Notes: generated by a model not told the origin, from the sequence alone. A DNA stretch of 32,009 bases from an uncultured Scytonema sp. (GCA_937873135.1 CALMVQ010000317.1:1-32009), one strand, 5' to 3'. Shown: positions 9,087 through 18,065, numbered from the stretch's first letter. Made by a program: numbers and translations.

Positions 9087-9151
9087 ATAAACAGATATGA
9101 TCAGTATTTAAGCCAACACGATATTACCCATTACCTATATAAAAATAGCTT

Positions 9152-9409
9152 ATGAATTATCAGAAGCTCGATGCTGCCCTTGCTATGGCATTGAATGAAG
9201 TTCAAGACCCAGAAGAACGGAATTTAACTATCTTCATTCATACCAAAGCAGATGCAGACACTGCTTTATTACAAAACTTGGGTGTCAGTGATATTACTGA
9301 AAATAAAGATGTTTTGACTGCAACGCTTTCGCCAAATACAATTTCCCAATTATCAGAGCAATCTTGGATACAGCATTTGAAGCTATCTCAAAAATTACGC
9401 TCTTGTTGA
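9152..9409 (+). CDS. Stand-alone protein resembling the protease prodomain
   Basis: This 85-residue soluble protein has no signal peptide and no catalytic motif. Laid without gaps against residues 45-103 of the upstream S8 peptidase, its residues 25-83 share about 16 of 59 positions by my hand count: FI and AD in the first strand, LxxxGV, VxTAxL, SE, and KxSxxL at the end. The match covers the putative prodomain and stops where the catalytic domain begins. By analogy with the I9 prodomain fold it could be a free inhibitor or folding chaperone of the protease; this is inference. It lies 256 bases downstream on the same strand. The gap contains repeats, so it may have its own promoter. Confidence 0.6.
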   Translation: MNYQKLDAALAMALNEVQDPEERNLTIFIHTKADADTALLQNLGVSDITENKDVLTATLSPNTISQLSEQSWIQHLKLSQKLRSC

Positions 9410-10024
9410 TGAGTCGTGATTTGAATTGTATTTGGCAATTACACAAGGAACCTATAAAAGTTATTTTCAACGTCAGTTAGTCCAGATGATTATCATTTCT
9501 TCTGCTACCGAGCCCGCAATCAAAGCAGCTTTCACCGTTGGTTGTTGTAGGTAAACCTGTAAGTTATGTTTGGTAAGTGCAAGGAGATACTGACTGGCTG
9601 CATTCATTTACTTGTCTCAGATATTACATATCAATCGCAATACTGCTCGGGTAAGACGAATTCCACGTTAATCTCAGATTCGGAACGCAGGCGCGAGCAA
9701 ATGGGTTTTCAAAAAAATTAGCCTCCTAATTTGTCGCTCTTGTTGGGGGTTGATTCTTGTCTTAAGTGAGTAGTTATTGATCGCAATAGTGCTTGACTTA
9801 CGCCCCAATTTGAGTTAGGTGGGCAATGCTAACACAAACCTTCTACAAACGGTCTTAACCTCCTGGAGTAAAAACATCTGTGTTATGCCAAACTGGCTAT
9901 GTCCTAAGTAGAAAAGCAATTTGCCTAGCTCCTGGAACCAAATCTACCTTTCCCCCCTTATCAGGTGTCTCAGACAGTCATACACTGTAGGTGGGAGTTG
10001 AAAGGCAGTCAGGAGAAATTAAGA
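9410..10024. other. 615-base gap before glgC, no gene recognised
   Basis: No frame of convincing length or composition is found. Short open pieces (for example from 9486) end quickly. The final 100 bases probably hold the glgC promoter and leader. I see no tRNA, riboswitch or mobile element. Confidence 0.5.
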
Positions 10025-11314
10025 GTGAAAAGAGTTTTAGGAATCATTCTCGGCGGCGGCGCAGGAACCCGCCTTTATCCGCTAACAAAGCTACGTGCTA
10101 AGCCTGCAGTACCAGTTGCAGGGAAGTACCGTCTCATTGATATTCCTGTCAGTAACTGTATAAACTCAGAAATCTTCAAAATCTACGTTCTGACACAATT
10201 TAATTCAGCTTCCTTAAATCGCCATATTGCCCGTGCATACACTTTTTCTGGCTTTACCGAGGGTTTCGTTGAAGTTCTTGCCGCACAGCAAACCTTAGAA
10301 AACCTTAACTGGTTCCAAGGTACAGCTGATGCAGTTCGCCAGTACTTGTGGCTTTTGGAAGAATGGGATGTAGATGAATTTCTGATCCTCTCAGGCGATC
10401 ATTTATACCGTATGGACTACCGCCACTTTGTGAATCGCCATAGAGAAACTGGGGCTGACATGACTCTCTCCGTTATCCCAATTGATGAGCGTCGTGCCTC
10501 TGACTTTGGTTTAATGAAGATTGATGGGGCTGGTAGGGTGATCGACTTCAGCGAAAAACCCAAGGGTGAAGCTTTAAAGAAAATGCAAGTCGATACGACT
10601 GTACTGGGATTGACACCAGAACAAGCTAAAGAACAGCCGTACATTGCTTCAATGGGGATTTACATCTTTAAAAAAGATGTTTTGATCAATCTACTCAAAG
10701 AATCTCCACAAAAAACTGATTTCGGCAAAGAAATTATTCCCGATTCAGCAAAAGATTACAACATTCAAGCCTACTTATTTGACGATTACTGGGAAGACAT
10801 TGGAACCATTGAAGCATTTTATCATGCAAACTTGGCTCTCACTCAGCAACCACGACCACCTTTTAGTTTCTATGATGAAGAAGCACCAATTTATACCCGC
10901 GCTAGGTACTTACCACCAAGCAAACTGTTAAACTGCCAAATCCGAGAATCGATGATTGGTGAAGGTTGCATTTTGAAAGATTGCCGAATCGAACACTCAG
11001 TGTTGGGAGTGCGATCGCGGATTGAAGCTGGCTGCGTTATCCAAGATACCCTAATTATGGGAGCCGATTTCTACGAAGGTTTCGCCGAACGGCAGTCAGA
11101 GTGTGAGCGGAAAGCTGTCTCTTTAGGTATTGGTGCTAACACCACAGTTCGTGGTGCCATCGTTGACAAAAACGCCCATATCGGATGCGATGTAAAAATT
11201 ATCAATAAAGATAATGTTCAAGAAGCGGAACGGGAAAGCCAAGGCTTCTACATTCGCTCTGGTATCGTCGTTATCCTCAAGAATGCCGTAATTTCAGATG
11301 GAACAGTTATTTAG
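10025..11314 (+). CDS. glgC: GlgC, glucose-1-phosphate adenylyltransferase
   Basis: ADP-glucose pyrophosphorylase (429 residues) makes ADP-glucose from glucose-1-phosphate and ATP, the committed step of glycogen synthesis. Marks are [15 protein letters not shown] with the nucleotide loop, [46 protein letters not shown] (the glucose-1-phosphate lysine region) and DYWEDIGT, then a C-terminal left-handed beta-helix ending [19 protein letters not shown] choose the GTG at 10025 because AGGAG lies 9 bases upstream and the protein then opens at the first conserved strand. An upstream in-frame start at 9965 would add 20 unconserved residues. Cyanobacterial GlgC is activated by 3-phosphoglycerate and inhibited by phosphate. 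A hairpin just after the stop probably ends transcription. Confidence 0.97.
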   Translation: MKRVLGIILGGGAGTRLYPLTKLRAKPAVPVAGKYRLIDIPVSNCINSEIFKIYVLTQFNSASLNRHIARAYTFSGFTEGFVEVLAAQQTLENLNWFQGTADAVRQYLWLLEEWDVDEFLILSGDHLYRMDYRHFVNRHRETGADMTLSVIPIDERRASDFGLMKIDGAGRVIDFSEKPKGEALKKMQVDTTVLGLTPEQAKEQPYIASMGIYIFKKDVLINLLKESPQKTDFGKEIIPDSAKDYNIQAYLFDDYWEDIGTIEAFYHANLALTQQPRPPFSFYDEEAPIYTRARYLPPSKLLNCQIRESMIGEGCILKDCRIEHSVLGVRSRIEAGCVIQDTLIMGADFYEGFAERQSECERKAVSLGIGANTTVRGAIVDKNAHIGCDVKIINKDNVQEAERESQGFYIRSGIVVILKNAVISDGTVI

Positions 11315-11320
11315 TTATGA

Positions 11321-11348
11321 GTAGGGGCGCTCCACCATGCCCCTACAG
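11321..11348. terminator. Hairpin after glgC (GTAGGGGC/GCCCCTAC)
   Basis: GTAGGGGC (11321-11328) and GCCCCTAC (11339-11346) form an 8-bp GC-rich stem 6 bases after the glgC stop. There is no U-tract. It has the GTAGGGGC...CTACAG form of a dispersed palindrome also seen at 2198-2335 and 17069-17097. Confidence 0.55.
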
Positions 11349-11747
11349 AAGTTAAGAGTTATAAATATAATTCTTAACTTCATTCACGAGTTCGTTCTCA
11401 TTCATAACTCTTCGACGCCAGTCGCACGCAACTTCGGAGACGCGTAGCGAACGTACTTCTGCCTTTCTTTTGTAAGTTGGCGTAAATAAAAACAACTTTA
11501 CATTGGGACTTCGTCTTCCTAACTTACTAAAGTACGGAAATTGCGCCGTTAGGTCAGCAAGAACCGCACTAAAATAAATTTAATTTTTGTTAATTTTAAA
11601 ATTAAAGTCTATATTGCTGCGCTCGGGTATCAGTTGTTGGTAATTAGATCTCGCCTGTAAATGGCGCAGTTAGTAAAACTGCCAATTGCTGAATGCTGAA
11701 AGCTTATAGAAAAAACTTAGAGTAAATATATTAGAGGAGGCTAGTAG
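11347..11747. other. Gap between glgC and the dnaJ-like gene
   Basis: No gene is recognised. It holds short dispersed sequences such as GTCGCACGCAACTTCGG at about 11418, AT-rich DNA at 11570-11620 and, at the right end, the GAGGAGG ribosome binding site for the next gene. Confidence 0.5.
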
Positions 11748-12740
11748 ATGGCTACAACCGACTTCAAAGACTATTATGCAATTTTAGGGGTTAGTAAGAC
11801 CGCTAGTTCTGAAGAAATTAAACAGGCATTTCGCAAGCTAGCCCGCAAGTATCACCCTGATGTCAACCCTAACAACAAACAGGCGGAAGCACGCTTTAAA
11901 GAAATTAACGAAGCCTACGAAGTTTTGTCAGATGCTGATAAACGTAAAAAATACGATCAATTTGGTCAGTACTGGAAACAGGCATCTGAAGGCGTTTCGC
12001 CTAATGCTGGTGCCGATATGGGCGGCGTTGACTTTAGTGATTACGGCAGTTTTGATGAGTTCATTAATGAGTTATTAGGGCGCTTTGGTGGTGGAAACAG
12101 TCGAGGAGGGCGACAAACTTACTCTTACCGGACTTCCACAGGGGCACCAAGTGGTTTTGGTGGCTTTAATGATTTTGGCTTTCAAGATGTTGGTAATGGA
12201 GCCGTTCAAGATAGCGAAGCCACAATTCCCCTGACTTTTGCTGAAGCTTTTAATGGTGTCCAAAAGCAATTAAGTCTAGGCAACGAAGTTATTGATGTTC
12301 GCATACCTGCTGGTGCTAAACCTGGTAGTCGTCTGCGTGTACGGGGTAAAGGACTCGTAAGTTCAGTAAACCAACAACGGGGTGATTTGTACCTGAAAGT
12401 TGAATTACAGCCACATTCCTTTTTCCAGTTTGAAGGCGATAACTTAGTATGCGAAGTCCCGATTACACCAGATGAAGCTGTGTTAGGAGTTTCTATCGAG
12501 GTACCCACACCCGATGGTATGGTTAATGTTAAGCTTCCTGTAGGAGTGCGTTCCGGTCAGTCCCTGCGGCTACGTGGTAAAGGTTGGCCCGAGACTAGAG
12601 GTGGACGTGGCGATCTGTTAGCGAAAATTGTGATTGCACCACCAAAAGATCTCAGCCCACAAGAGCGGGAATACTATGAAAAAATTCGCGCAATACGTAC
12701 TTTCAATCCCCGTAGCCATTTGTTGCAAGTCAAATTGTAG
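11748..12740 (+). CDS. DnaJ type II (CbpA-like) co-chaperone
   Basis: This 330-residue Hsp40 stimulates a DnaK ATPase and delivers unfolded substrates. The J domain (about residues 5-72) contains the HPD tripeptide at 36-38. A Gly/Phe-rich linker follows (about 85-150, with repeated GGF and GFG). Two beta-barrel substrate-binding domains make up the rest ([19 protein letters not shown]-like and [19 protein letters not shown]-like segments, each ending in a GDL strand). The zinc-finger CxxCxGxG repeats of type I DnaJ are absent, hence type II. A strong AGGAGG lies 7 bases before the ATG. No dnaK or grpE is adjacent, so it is one of the several stand-alone J proteins of cyanobacteria. Confidence 0.93.
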   Translation: MATTDFKDYYAILGVSKTASSEEIKQAFRKLARKYHPDVNPNNKQAEARFKEINEAYEVLSDADKRKKYDQFGQYWKQASEGVSPNAGADMGGVDFSDYGSFDEFINELLGRFGGGNSRGGRQTYSYRTSTGAPSGFGGFNDFGFQDVGNGAVQDSEATIPLTFAEAFNGVQKQLSLGNEVIDVRIPAGAKPGSRLRVRGKGLVSSVNQQRGDLYLKVELQPHSFFQFEGDNLVCEVPITPDEAVLGVSIEVPTPDGMVNVKLPVGVRSGQSLRLRGKGWPETRGGRGDLLAKIVIAPPKDLSPQEREYYEKIRAIRTFNPRSHLLQVKL

Positions 12741-12941
12741 CAATCTTGATTGTTAATTGTTAAAAAATCTTGAAAATTATTACCAAGTTTTGACTTTTTG
12801 ACACTTAACCTTCGCGACGATCTTCTTGGTGTACAAAAATATTTTTGGATTGCCAAGAGGAGATAAAAATTCTGACCAATAACAAACGTAGGTTGTTGAG
12901 AAAGTGGAGATAGTTGAGTTTTTAACAATGATAATGAATTA

Positions 12942-14114
12942 CTAATTACGAATGATTCTATCCCCACTTTTAGAATCAAACACAAATAACTTATCCATAT
13001 CTAATTCTAAAGAAAGTTGATCGCCAAAACGTGGACGAACACCCGCACCTGCCTGCACATTTAATAGTATACCTGAAGGTAAACTCCCACGGATCAGAGT
13101 TTCTCTTCCTAAAGGTTCCACCACCTTAACCTCAACCACTAACTCTCCCTTTTGACGTTCTTCTGTGCGAGACGCTCCTTGAACGCTAAGGTGCGGCTGG
13201 TTTTTCAAGCCGGGAAACTCGTCTAATGTACCGCCTTGTCTTAGCGGTTCACTTATATAAACATCCTCAGCACGAATCCCCAAATCAATATTTTGCCCGA
13301 CGACAGGATGCAAGCTCTCCCTCAAATCTTCTGGACAAGGTAAAAACTGACCACCCACATCAAAACTATCACCCGTGAACTTTGCAGGTAGAATATTCAT
13401 GGGAGGACTCCCTAAGAAAGTCGCTACCATCCGGTTGGATGGGTTGGTATAAATGGTTTGTGGATCGTCGATTTGTTGAATTCTTCCCCCATTGAGTACC
13501 ACAATCTTATCAGCCAAAGTCATTGCCTCGACTTGGTCATGAGTCACGTAAACTGTTGTGATTCCTAGCTGCTGATGTAACTGTTTTAACTCGGCTCGCG
13601 TATCATCTCGCAATTGAGCATCTAAGTTAGACAAAGGTTCATCCAGTAAAAACACTTGTGGTTCACGGGCGATCGCTCTTCCCAATGCTACCCGTTGCTG
13701 CTGTCCTCCAGAAAGTTGTTTGGGTTTGCGATCTAGGAGATGTTCTAGAGATAGCGATCGCGCGACTGTCGAAACCCGTTGTTGAACTGTTTTGGAGTCA
13801 ATTTTCCGCATTTGTAACCCAAAGGCAATGTTTTGGGCGACTGTCATATGAGGATACAACGCGTAATTTTGGAACACCATTGCCACATCCCGTTGTCTTG
13901 CTGGGATATTGTTAACCAGGCGCGAGCCAATGTAGAGGTTACCAGATGTTGCAGTTTCCAAACCGGCGATTGTTCGCAAAATTGTAGATTTACCGCAACC
14001 TGATGGTCCTACCAAAACCCAAAATTCTCCATCCGGAACTTCAAAGGTAATCTCTTCGATAGCAGTAACATTCTGGAATCTACGTTCAATGCTTTCTAAA
14101 CGAACTTTTGCCAT
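12942..14114 (-). CDS. UgpC/MalK-type ABC importer ATPase
   Basis: This 390-residue ATPase of a carbohydrate (CUT1) importer has Walker A GPSGCGKST (residues 36-44), Q-loop FQNYALYPHMTV, signature LSGGQQQR (134-141), Walker B VFLLDE (154-159) and the switch histidine in VTHDQVEA. The C-terminal part (about 240-390) is an extended TOBE regulatory domain, slightly longer than usual because of an insert near LRQGGTLDEFPGLKNQ. No permease or binding protein lies nearby, so it is an orphan ATPase that may serve several sugar transporters, like MsmX of Bacillus; this is inference. It lies 81 bases downstream of gun4 on the same strand, with a 13-bp inverted repeat between. Confidence 0.92.
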   Translation of the reverse strand: MAKVRLESIERRFQNVTAIEEITFEVPDGEFWVLVGPSGCGKSTILRTIAGLETATSGNLYIGSRLVNNIPARQRDVAMVFQNYALYPHMTVAQNIAFGLQMRKIDSKTVQQRVSTVARSLSLEHLLDRKPKQLSGGQQQRVALGRAIAREPQVFLLDEPLSNLDAQLRDDTRAELKQLHQQLGITTVYVTHDQVEAMTLADKIVVLNGGRIQQIDDPQTIYTNPSNRMVATFLGSPPMNILPAKFTGDSFDVGGQFLPCPEDLRESLHPVVGQNIDLGIRAEDVYISEPLRQGGTLDEFPGLKNQPHLSVQGASRTEERQKGELVVEVKVVEPLGRETLIRGSLPSGILLNVQAGAGVRPRFGDQLSLELDMDKLFVFDSKSGDRIIRN

Positions 14115-14148
14115 GGTTAATTGTTGGTTATTCGTTGTTGGAAGTGAT

Positions 14149-14188
14149 TTGTTAGTGGTTAGTTGTCCTAAGTGTTAACCACTAACAA
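14149..14188. terminator. Inverted repeat between gun4 and the ABC gene
   Basis: TTGTTAGTGGTTA (14149-14161) is complementary to TAACCACTAACAA (14176-14188), a 13-bp stem with a loop of 14 bases. It lies just past the gun4 stop and could terminate or attenuate read-through into the ABC gene. Its sequence also fits the GTTAGTGGTTA-type repeats scattered in Nostocales, so function is uncertain. Confidence 0.4.
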
Positions 14189-14195
14189 CTGACCG

Positions 14196-14909
14196 CTAAC
14201 CCCATGCAGGGTGAGAGAGTATTGAAGCAATCACTCGTACCCCACGCAGTTGATTGGATAGAGGCAAGTGACCTTTGGGGGCACTTAAATCCCAGGTAAA
14301 CTCATTGGGATACCGAGTCCAGTTATTACCTTTTTTCCAACCGATCTTTAACCACAGACTGTCCCAATTTTTACCCAACCCCAACCAAATTTCTCGCTGT
14401 ACCGAAAAGCCAAATTTCCCTTCTGAGTGAACCAACCAAAGTTTATTAATAGTTTGCAAGTCCGTGACTGGAAAATTCTCAGCTTCGGTAAAATACAACC
14501 ATTTTCTTTGGATTGCGGTCGTTCCTGCTACTTCACACATTTTTTGTAAAGTTATGCGATCGGCTGCTTGGAAGTCGGAAACAGCCAGGAGTTCTTGTAG
14601 GGGTTTGTAATCAATAGCGTACTCCGATTTGAGAGAGACAAGACCTTGAGGAAAATAAGTTTGTAAAAATTCTTTTACTTTGCTCGAATCAGATTTATAG
14701 AGAACTTGGTAGGCTTTGCCATCAACCCAAGTTGCTGGATTTTCACGACGTTCAAATAAAAACTCCATTAAGACATCTAATCCCCCATCCCCTAAATGAG
14801 CGAGTTGTGGGATCACTTGCTGTTGGACGCCAATAGACCCAGCGATTAACGGTTGGCGGAGGGAGTCGATGTCACTAGAAGTGCCTGGTACAGTCATTGG
14901 GTCTGTCAT
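14196..14909 (-). CDS. gun4: GUN4, magnesium chelatase regulator
   Basis: This 237-residue protein is close in length to the canonical Synechocystis Gun4. Residues 1-85 form an N-terminal helical bundle. Residues about 90-235 are the GUN4 domain that binds protoporphyrin IX and Mg-protoporphyrin and stimulates Mg-chelatase subunit ChlH, promoting chlorophyll synthesis. Conserved blocks are LLAVSDFQAADRITLQKMCEVAG with the following RKWLYFTEAENFPVTDLQTI, LWLVHSEGKFGFSVQREIWL and FTWDLSAPKGHLP. Nostocales also have paralogues that fuse GUN4 to kinase or protease domains, but this one is the plain two-domain form, so I take it as the true gun4. Confidence 0.92.
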   Translation of the reverse strand: MTDPMTVPGTSSDIDSLRQPLIAGSIGVQQQVIPQLAHLGDGGLDVLMEFLFERRENPATWVDGKAYQVLYKSDSSKVKEFLQTYFPQGLVSLKSEYAIDYKPLQELLAVSDFQAADRITLQKMCEVAGTTAIQRKWLYFTEAENFPVTDLQTINKLWLVHSEGKFGFSVQREIWLGLGKNWDSLWLKIGWKKGNNWTRYPNEFTWDLSAPKGHLPLSNQLRGVRVIASILSHPAWG

Positions 14910-15284
14910 GCCATTACTCTCACTAGAAAGCTTTCAGTGGATAGCGAAGAGTAGTTTACAGGAAATCGCCAGGAAAACCTACTCCTTTTATACCTATACC
15001 GAATTTACTATGTCTTGGAGAGCATTTATTCGGTAAGGTATGAACGTGCGAGGTATGAGAGGTAGTTGACTGCTGTATATTCAAAGAGTAAACTAACAAG
15101 GAGTGCAGGCGATCGCTGCCAAACACGGTTCCAATCAATCCCCCGCACATCAACTCAGAAAAAGGGAAAAATCTGCGCTTCATTGCTTTGCAATCAATAT
15201 ACACTTGGGAAATCTACAAAGAAAGATTTTACTTCGAGTACTAGCTGAGTAATTGGCGAAGGTCGAGTTTATGACAATTTTACG
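14910..15284. other. 375-base gap, no gene recognised
   Basis: Two overlapping open frames (14956-15204 on minus, 15066-15248 on plus) have no ribosome binding site, no recognisable domain and poor composition. I see no RNA gene. One HIP1 site lies near 15110. The left part should carry the gun4 promoter. Confidence 0.5.
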
Positions 15285-15443
15285 TCATAGCTGACTAACT
15301 CTCTGTGTTTTCCGAGCAAGTTTCCGAATAAGTTCTCGCAGCACATCAGTTTTTGTTCTTCCGGTTGCTTTGCAGTAATCATCTAAAATTTGCAACTCAT
15401 CTTCGGGAAGTCGAATATCAAGTCTTTTCTCTGATTTATTCAT
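15285..15443 (-). CDS. Small ribbon-helix-helix (CopG-like) protein
   Basis: This 52-residue protein starts MNKSEKRLDIRLPEDEL. The pattern (a short basic beta strand RLDIRLP, a helix DELQILDDYCKATG, a turn, and a second helix RTKTDVLRELIRKLAR) is the complete ribbon-helix-helix fold of CopG/Arc-type DNA-binding proteins. Such proteins repress their own genes or act as antitoxins. No toxin gene is adjacent; the next gene is icd, read the other way. The frame is open up to 15578, but only the part from the ATG at 15443 looks conserved. An inverted repeat 6 bases upstream of this ATG could be its operator. Confidence 0.7.
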   Translation of the reverse strand: MNKSEKRLDIRLPEDELQILDDYCKATGRTKTDVLRELIRKLARKTQRVSQL

Positions 15444-15448
15444 TGATA

Positions 15449-15469
15449 TGTACGGAGATTTGCTGTACA
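15449..15469. promoter_or_regulatory. Candidate operator upstream of the RHH gene
   Basis: TGTAC (15449-15453) and GTACA (15465-15469) form an inverted repeat with 11 bases between. It lies 6 bases upstream of the RHH start codon on the minus strand, over the expected ribosome-binding region. RHH proteins bind short inverted repeats as dimers of dimers, so autoregulation is plausible, but nothing beyond position and symmetry supports it. Confidence 0.3.
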
Positions 15470-15639
15470 ATGATTGTAAAGCATAGTTGATGATATTGCC
15501 TGCTTTTACACTCCTATTTCCACACAATAAAGCCTCAGGGACATTGACTATTGAAAAGGTCTTTGCCCACCATGTCAAGCCAAAACAGTCTTAGACGGGC
15601 AGATTCAAGCAGAGTATTAGTTTTATAGAGCAGTGTGTG

Positions 15640-17061
15640 ATGTACGACAAGATTACCTCGCCGACAAGTGGAGCGAAAATCACCTTTAAGAATGGTGAAC
15701 CAAATGTTCCTAACAATCCGATCATCCCCTTTATTCGTGGTGATGGTACGGGTATAGATATTTGGCCTGCTGCCCAAAAAGTGTTTGATGCTGCAGTAGA
15801 AAAGGCATACAAGGGTAAGCGAGAAATTAGCTGGTTCAAGATTTACGTTGGTGATGAAGCTTGTGATTTATACGGTACATATCAGTATTTACCTCAAGAT
15901 GCTCTCACAGCCATTAAAGAATATGGAGTTGCTATCAAAGGACCCCTGACAACCCCAATTGGCGGTGGAATTCGTTCTCTCAATGTCGCCTTACGGCAAA
16001 TTTTTGACCTGTACGCTTGCGTGCGTCCATGCCGCTACTACCCAGGAACGCCGTCTCCCCATAGATATCCCGAAAAACTAGATGTCATCATTTACAGGGA
16101 AAATACAGAAGATATCTACTTGGGAATAGAGTGGCAACAAGGTAGTGAAATTGGCGATCGCTTAATTTCTCTGCTGAACAATGAACTGATCCCCGCCACC
16201 CCAGAACATGGCAAAAAGCAAATTCCTTTAGACTCTGGTATTGGGATCAAACCCATAAGCAAAAAAGGTTCCCAGCGCTTGGTACGGCGTGCCATTAAAC
16301 ACGCCTTGCAACTCCCAAAAAACAAGCAAATGGTAACTTTAGTCCACAAAGGGAATATCATGAAATACACCGAAGGTGCTTTCCGTGATTGGGGTTATGA
16401 AGTTGCAACAACTGAGTTTCGCAACAGTTGCATTACTGAAAGAGAATCTTGGATTTTAAGTAATAAAGAGAACAACCCCAACATAACATTGGACGAAAAT
16501 GCTCGGGCCATCGATCCAGGCTTTAAAGCTTTGACTGCGGAAAAACAGAGTCTGATTATCAAGGAAGTCGAGACAGTTTTTGACGCAATTTGGGCAACTC
16601 ACGGCAATGGTCAGTGGAAAGATAAAGTTATGGTGAATGACCGCATTGCTGACAGTATTTTCCAACAAATTCAAACCAGACCGGATGAGTATTCTATTCT
16701 GGCAACAATGAACTTGAATGGCGACTACCTGTCTGATGCAGCAGCAGCTATTGTTGGCGGATTGGGAATGGGCCCAGGGGCAAATATTGGCGATGAATGT
16801 GCCATTTTTGAAGCCACCCACGGTACTGCACCCAAACACGCCGGTCTGGATCGAATTAATCCCGGTTCAGTGATTCTGTCAGGTGTGATGATGTTTGAAT
16901 ATCTCGGTTGGCAAGAGGCAGCAGACTTGATTAAGAAGGGTTTGGGGGATGCGATTAAAAACGGTCAAGTCACCTACGACTTAGGGCGTTTGATGGAACC
17001 ACCAGTCGCACCCTTAAAGTGTTCTGAATTTGCTGAGGCAATTATTCAGCACTTTGAGTAG
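15640..17061 (+). CDS. icd: Icd, NADP-dependent isocitrate dehydrogenase
   Basis: This 473-residue enzyme oxidises isocitrate to 2-oxoglutarate, the carbon skeleton for ammonium assimilation in cyanobacteria. Visible are [15 protein letters not shown] at the N terminus, [13 protein letters not shown] with Ser113 (same number as the regulatory serine of E. coli Icd), [29 protein letters not shown], the metal-binding [13 protein letters not shown] and the coenzyme loop [11 protein letters not shown]. An internal insert around residues 255-300 explains the extra length and is typical of cyanobacterial Icd. GTG at 15637 precedes the ATG at 15640 directly; I choose ATG. Control by NtcA is known in cyanobacteria, but I found no clear GTA-N8-TAC site. 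A strong hairpin follows the stop. Confidence 0.96.
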   Translation: MYDKITSPTSGAKITFKNGEPNVPNNPIIPFIRGDGTGIDIWPAAQKVFDAAVEKAYKGKREISWFKIYVGDEACDLYGTYQYLPQDALTAIKEYGVAIKGPLTTPIGGGIRSLNVALRQIFDLYACVRPCRYYPGTPSPHRYPEKLDVIIYRENTEDIYLGIEWQQGSEIGDRLISLLNNELIPATPEHGKKQIPLDSGIGIKPISKKGSQRLVRRAIKHALQLPKNKQMVTLVHKGNIMKYTEGAFRDWGYEVATTEFRNSCITERESWILSNKENNPNITLDENARAIDPGFKALTAEKQSLIIKEVETVFDAIWATHGNGQWKDKVMVNDRIADSIFQQIQTRPDEYSILATMNLNGDYLSDAAAAIVGGLGMGPGANIGDECAIFEATHGTAPKHAGLDRINPGSVILSGVMMFEYLGWQEAADLIKKGLGDAIKNGQVTYDLGRLMEPPVAPLKCSEFAEAIIQHFE

Positions 17062-17068
17062 TTGAGAT

Positions 17069-17098
17069 GTAGAGACGCGACACCCAAGCGTCTCTACA
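17069..17098. terminator. Hairpin after icd (GTAGAGACGC/GCGTCTCTAC)
   Basis: GTAGAGACGC (17069-17078) pairs perfectly with GCGTCTCTAC (17088-17097), 7 bases after the icd stop. It lacks a U-tract but is well placed to end the transcript. It belongs to the dispersed GTAGAGACG-type palindromes of cyanobacteria. Confidence 0.6.
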
Positions 17099-17163
17099 GG
17101 AGTAAGGATATATCTTTAAAGCGCTCTGGATCGCTCACTACAAACCACTCACAATTCATGACA

Positions 17164-17434
17164 ATGATGAAAACACTCTCACCAGAACCAGAAGAACAAA
17201 CCAATTTAGAAGCCGTCTTTAGAATATTATTTGCAGCTTCAGTATCCTGTAACACTTTACTCCGAGCCAGAGGGAGGATACGTAGCTCAAATAAAAGATT
17301 TGCCTGGATATCTCACCCAAGGTGAAACTTTAGAGGAAACAATTGCAAACCTGAAGGAGGCGCGGGAATTGTGGATTGAAACAGCTTACGAAGCTGGCGA
17401 CGATATTCCTTTGCCTAGCACTGATGATACTTGA
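17164..17434 (+). pseudogene. HicB-like antitoxin gene with a +1 frameshift
   Basis: The frame starting at ATG 17164 or 17167 (MKTLSPEPEEQTNLEAV) leaves the family pattern at 17218. The +1 frame then continues LEYYLQLQYPVTLYSEPEG and on to GDDIPLPSTDD. Removing one T of the TTT at 17218-17220 joins the two into one protein of about 89 residues: a HicB-type domain with the usual YPVTLY strand, GGYVAQIKDLPG, GETLEETIANL helix and LWIETA helix. The C-terminal DNA-binding part of longer HicB proteins is missing, as in many cyanobacterial stand-alone forms. If the shift is real the gene is probably inactive, unless translation restarts at TTG 17231. A sequencing error in the T-run is equally possible. 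No hicA is adjacent. Confidence 0.7.
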
Positions 17435-17669
17435 TATGGGCGATACGACTTCAGCCAAAGCCTGCGGGCATCGCACTGCAATTTTTCGCCAAAGCTAAAT
17501 TCCTAATTTCTAAACTGCGATGCCGAAGGCAACGGCTTAAGCCTTATCGCCGAAGGCGGGCACTCTGTGCCATCGCACTTCTGATGATGGGGTTGATGTA
17601 GGCGAAAGTCCTAAGTGATTGTCAGCTTCTTGTTGTACATTCGTTCGCCATAAATATTAGGATAAAGAT
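17435..17669. other. Gap with dispersed repeats, between HicB-like and PIN genes
   Basis: No gene is seen. It contains the structured repeat at 17517-17551 and further GCGATGCC/GGCATCGC-type fragments (17465-17475, 17552-17578). Confidence 0.6.
17517..17551. repeat. Dispersed structured repeat (copy 1)
   Basis: The 35-base unit starts GCGATGCCGAAGGCAACG and ends AAGCCTTATCGCC. It matches 27201-27235 at 30 of 35 positions. The outer GCGAT/ATCGC and inner GCC/GGC and GGCT/AGCC arms can pair into a branched fold. All three differences in the small inner loop lie between the paired GCC and GGC. Confidence 0.7.
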
Positions 17670-18065
17670 TTAACTAAATGGATTCAATGTGGATATACCA
17701 CAACCCTCAAAATCCTTAATATTTCTAGTAACAAGTGTCAAAGAATGTATTTTGGCTGTAGCCGCAATAAATATATCAGCTTGCGAACGTGGTTTCCCTT
17801 GGGTTCTCAACAAGCCTCTCAATTCACCCGAACACTTGGCAATTTCTGAAGTGATAGGGAGAATTTGATAGTGAGTTGTCAGAAAGTTTTCAAACCAGTT
17901 TTGGATTCTAGCATTAGGCTTGGCTGTTAAACCATAATAAATTTCCTCAATTGTAATCACACTTAAGTTAATAGATAGCACAGTACCGCTCCATGCTGTC
18001 ACTCCTGGATTTGGCATTGGGCGAGTTAATTCACTGATTATATTCGTATCACAAAGATGACTCAT
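17670..18065 (-). CDS. PIN-domain (VapC/FitB-like) toxin
   Basis: This 131-residue PIN-domain ribonuclease is the likely toxin of a type II toxin-antitoxin pair. The metal-binding acidic residues appear as D6 in LCDTNIISEL, a Glu in the helix region VITIEEIYYG, a Asp in SQADIFIAATA, and the final RNIKDFEG. The length and spacing suit the FitB-like subgroup. I choose the ATG at 18065 (MSHLCDTN) because the PIN fold starts there; the frame is open to 18098. Its start overlaps the end of the antitoxin gene by 17 bases, which suggests translational coupling. Confidence 0.88.
   Translation of the reverse strand: MSHLCDTNIISELTRPMPNPGVTAWSGTVLSINLSVITIEEIYYGLTAKPNARIQNWFENFLTTHYQILPITSEIAKCSGELRGLLRTQGKPRSQADIFIAATAKIHSLTLVTRNIKDFEGCGISTLNPFS

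Noticed and set aside
9480-9720. Possible decayed LysM-like or other gene before glgC
   Set aside because: A short VQGDTDW stretch recalls LysM, but stops interrupt every frame and no second motif follows; too weak.
9965-10024. Upstream start for GlgC adding 20 residues
   Set aside because: The extension is unlike other GlgC proteins, and AGGAG lies at the right distance from the GTG at 10025.
12674-12985. Minus-strand open frame across the end of the dnaJ-like gene
   Set aside because: It overlaps two real genes and has no domain or ribosome binding site.
12942-14114. The ABC ATPase as FtsE partner of FtsX
   Set aside because: Its length (390 residues) and long TOBE-type C terminus fit sugar importers, while FtsE is about 220-240 residues.
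14956-15248. Two overlapping frames between gun4 and the RHH gene
   Set aside because: Unsupported composition, no ribosome binding site, overlapping on opposite strands.
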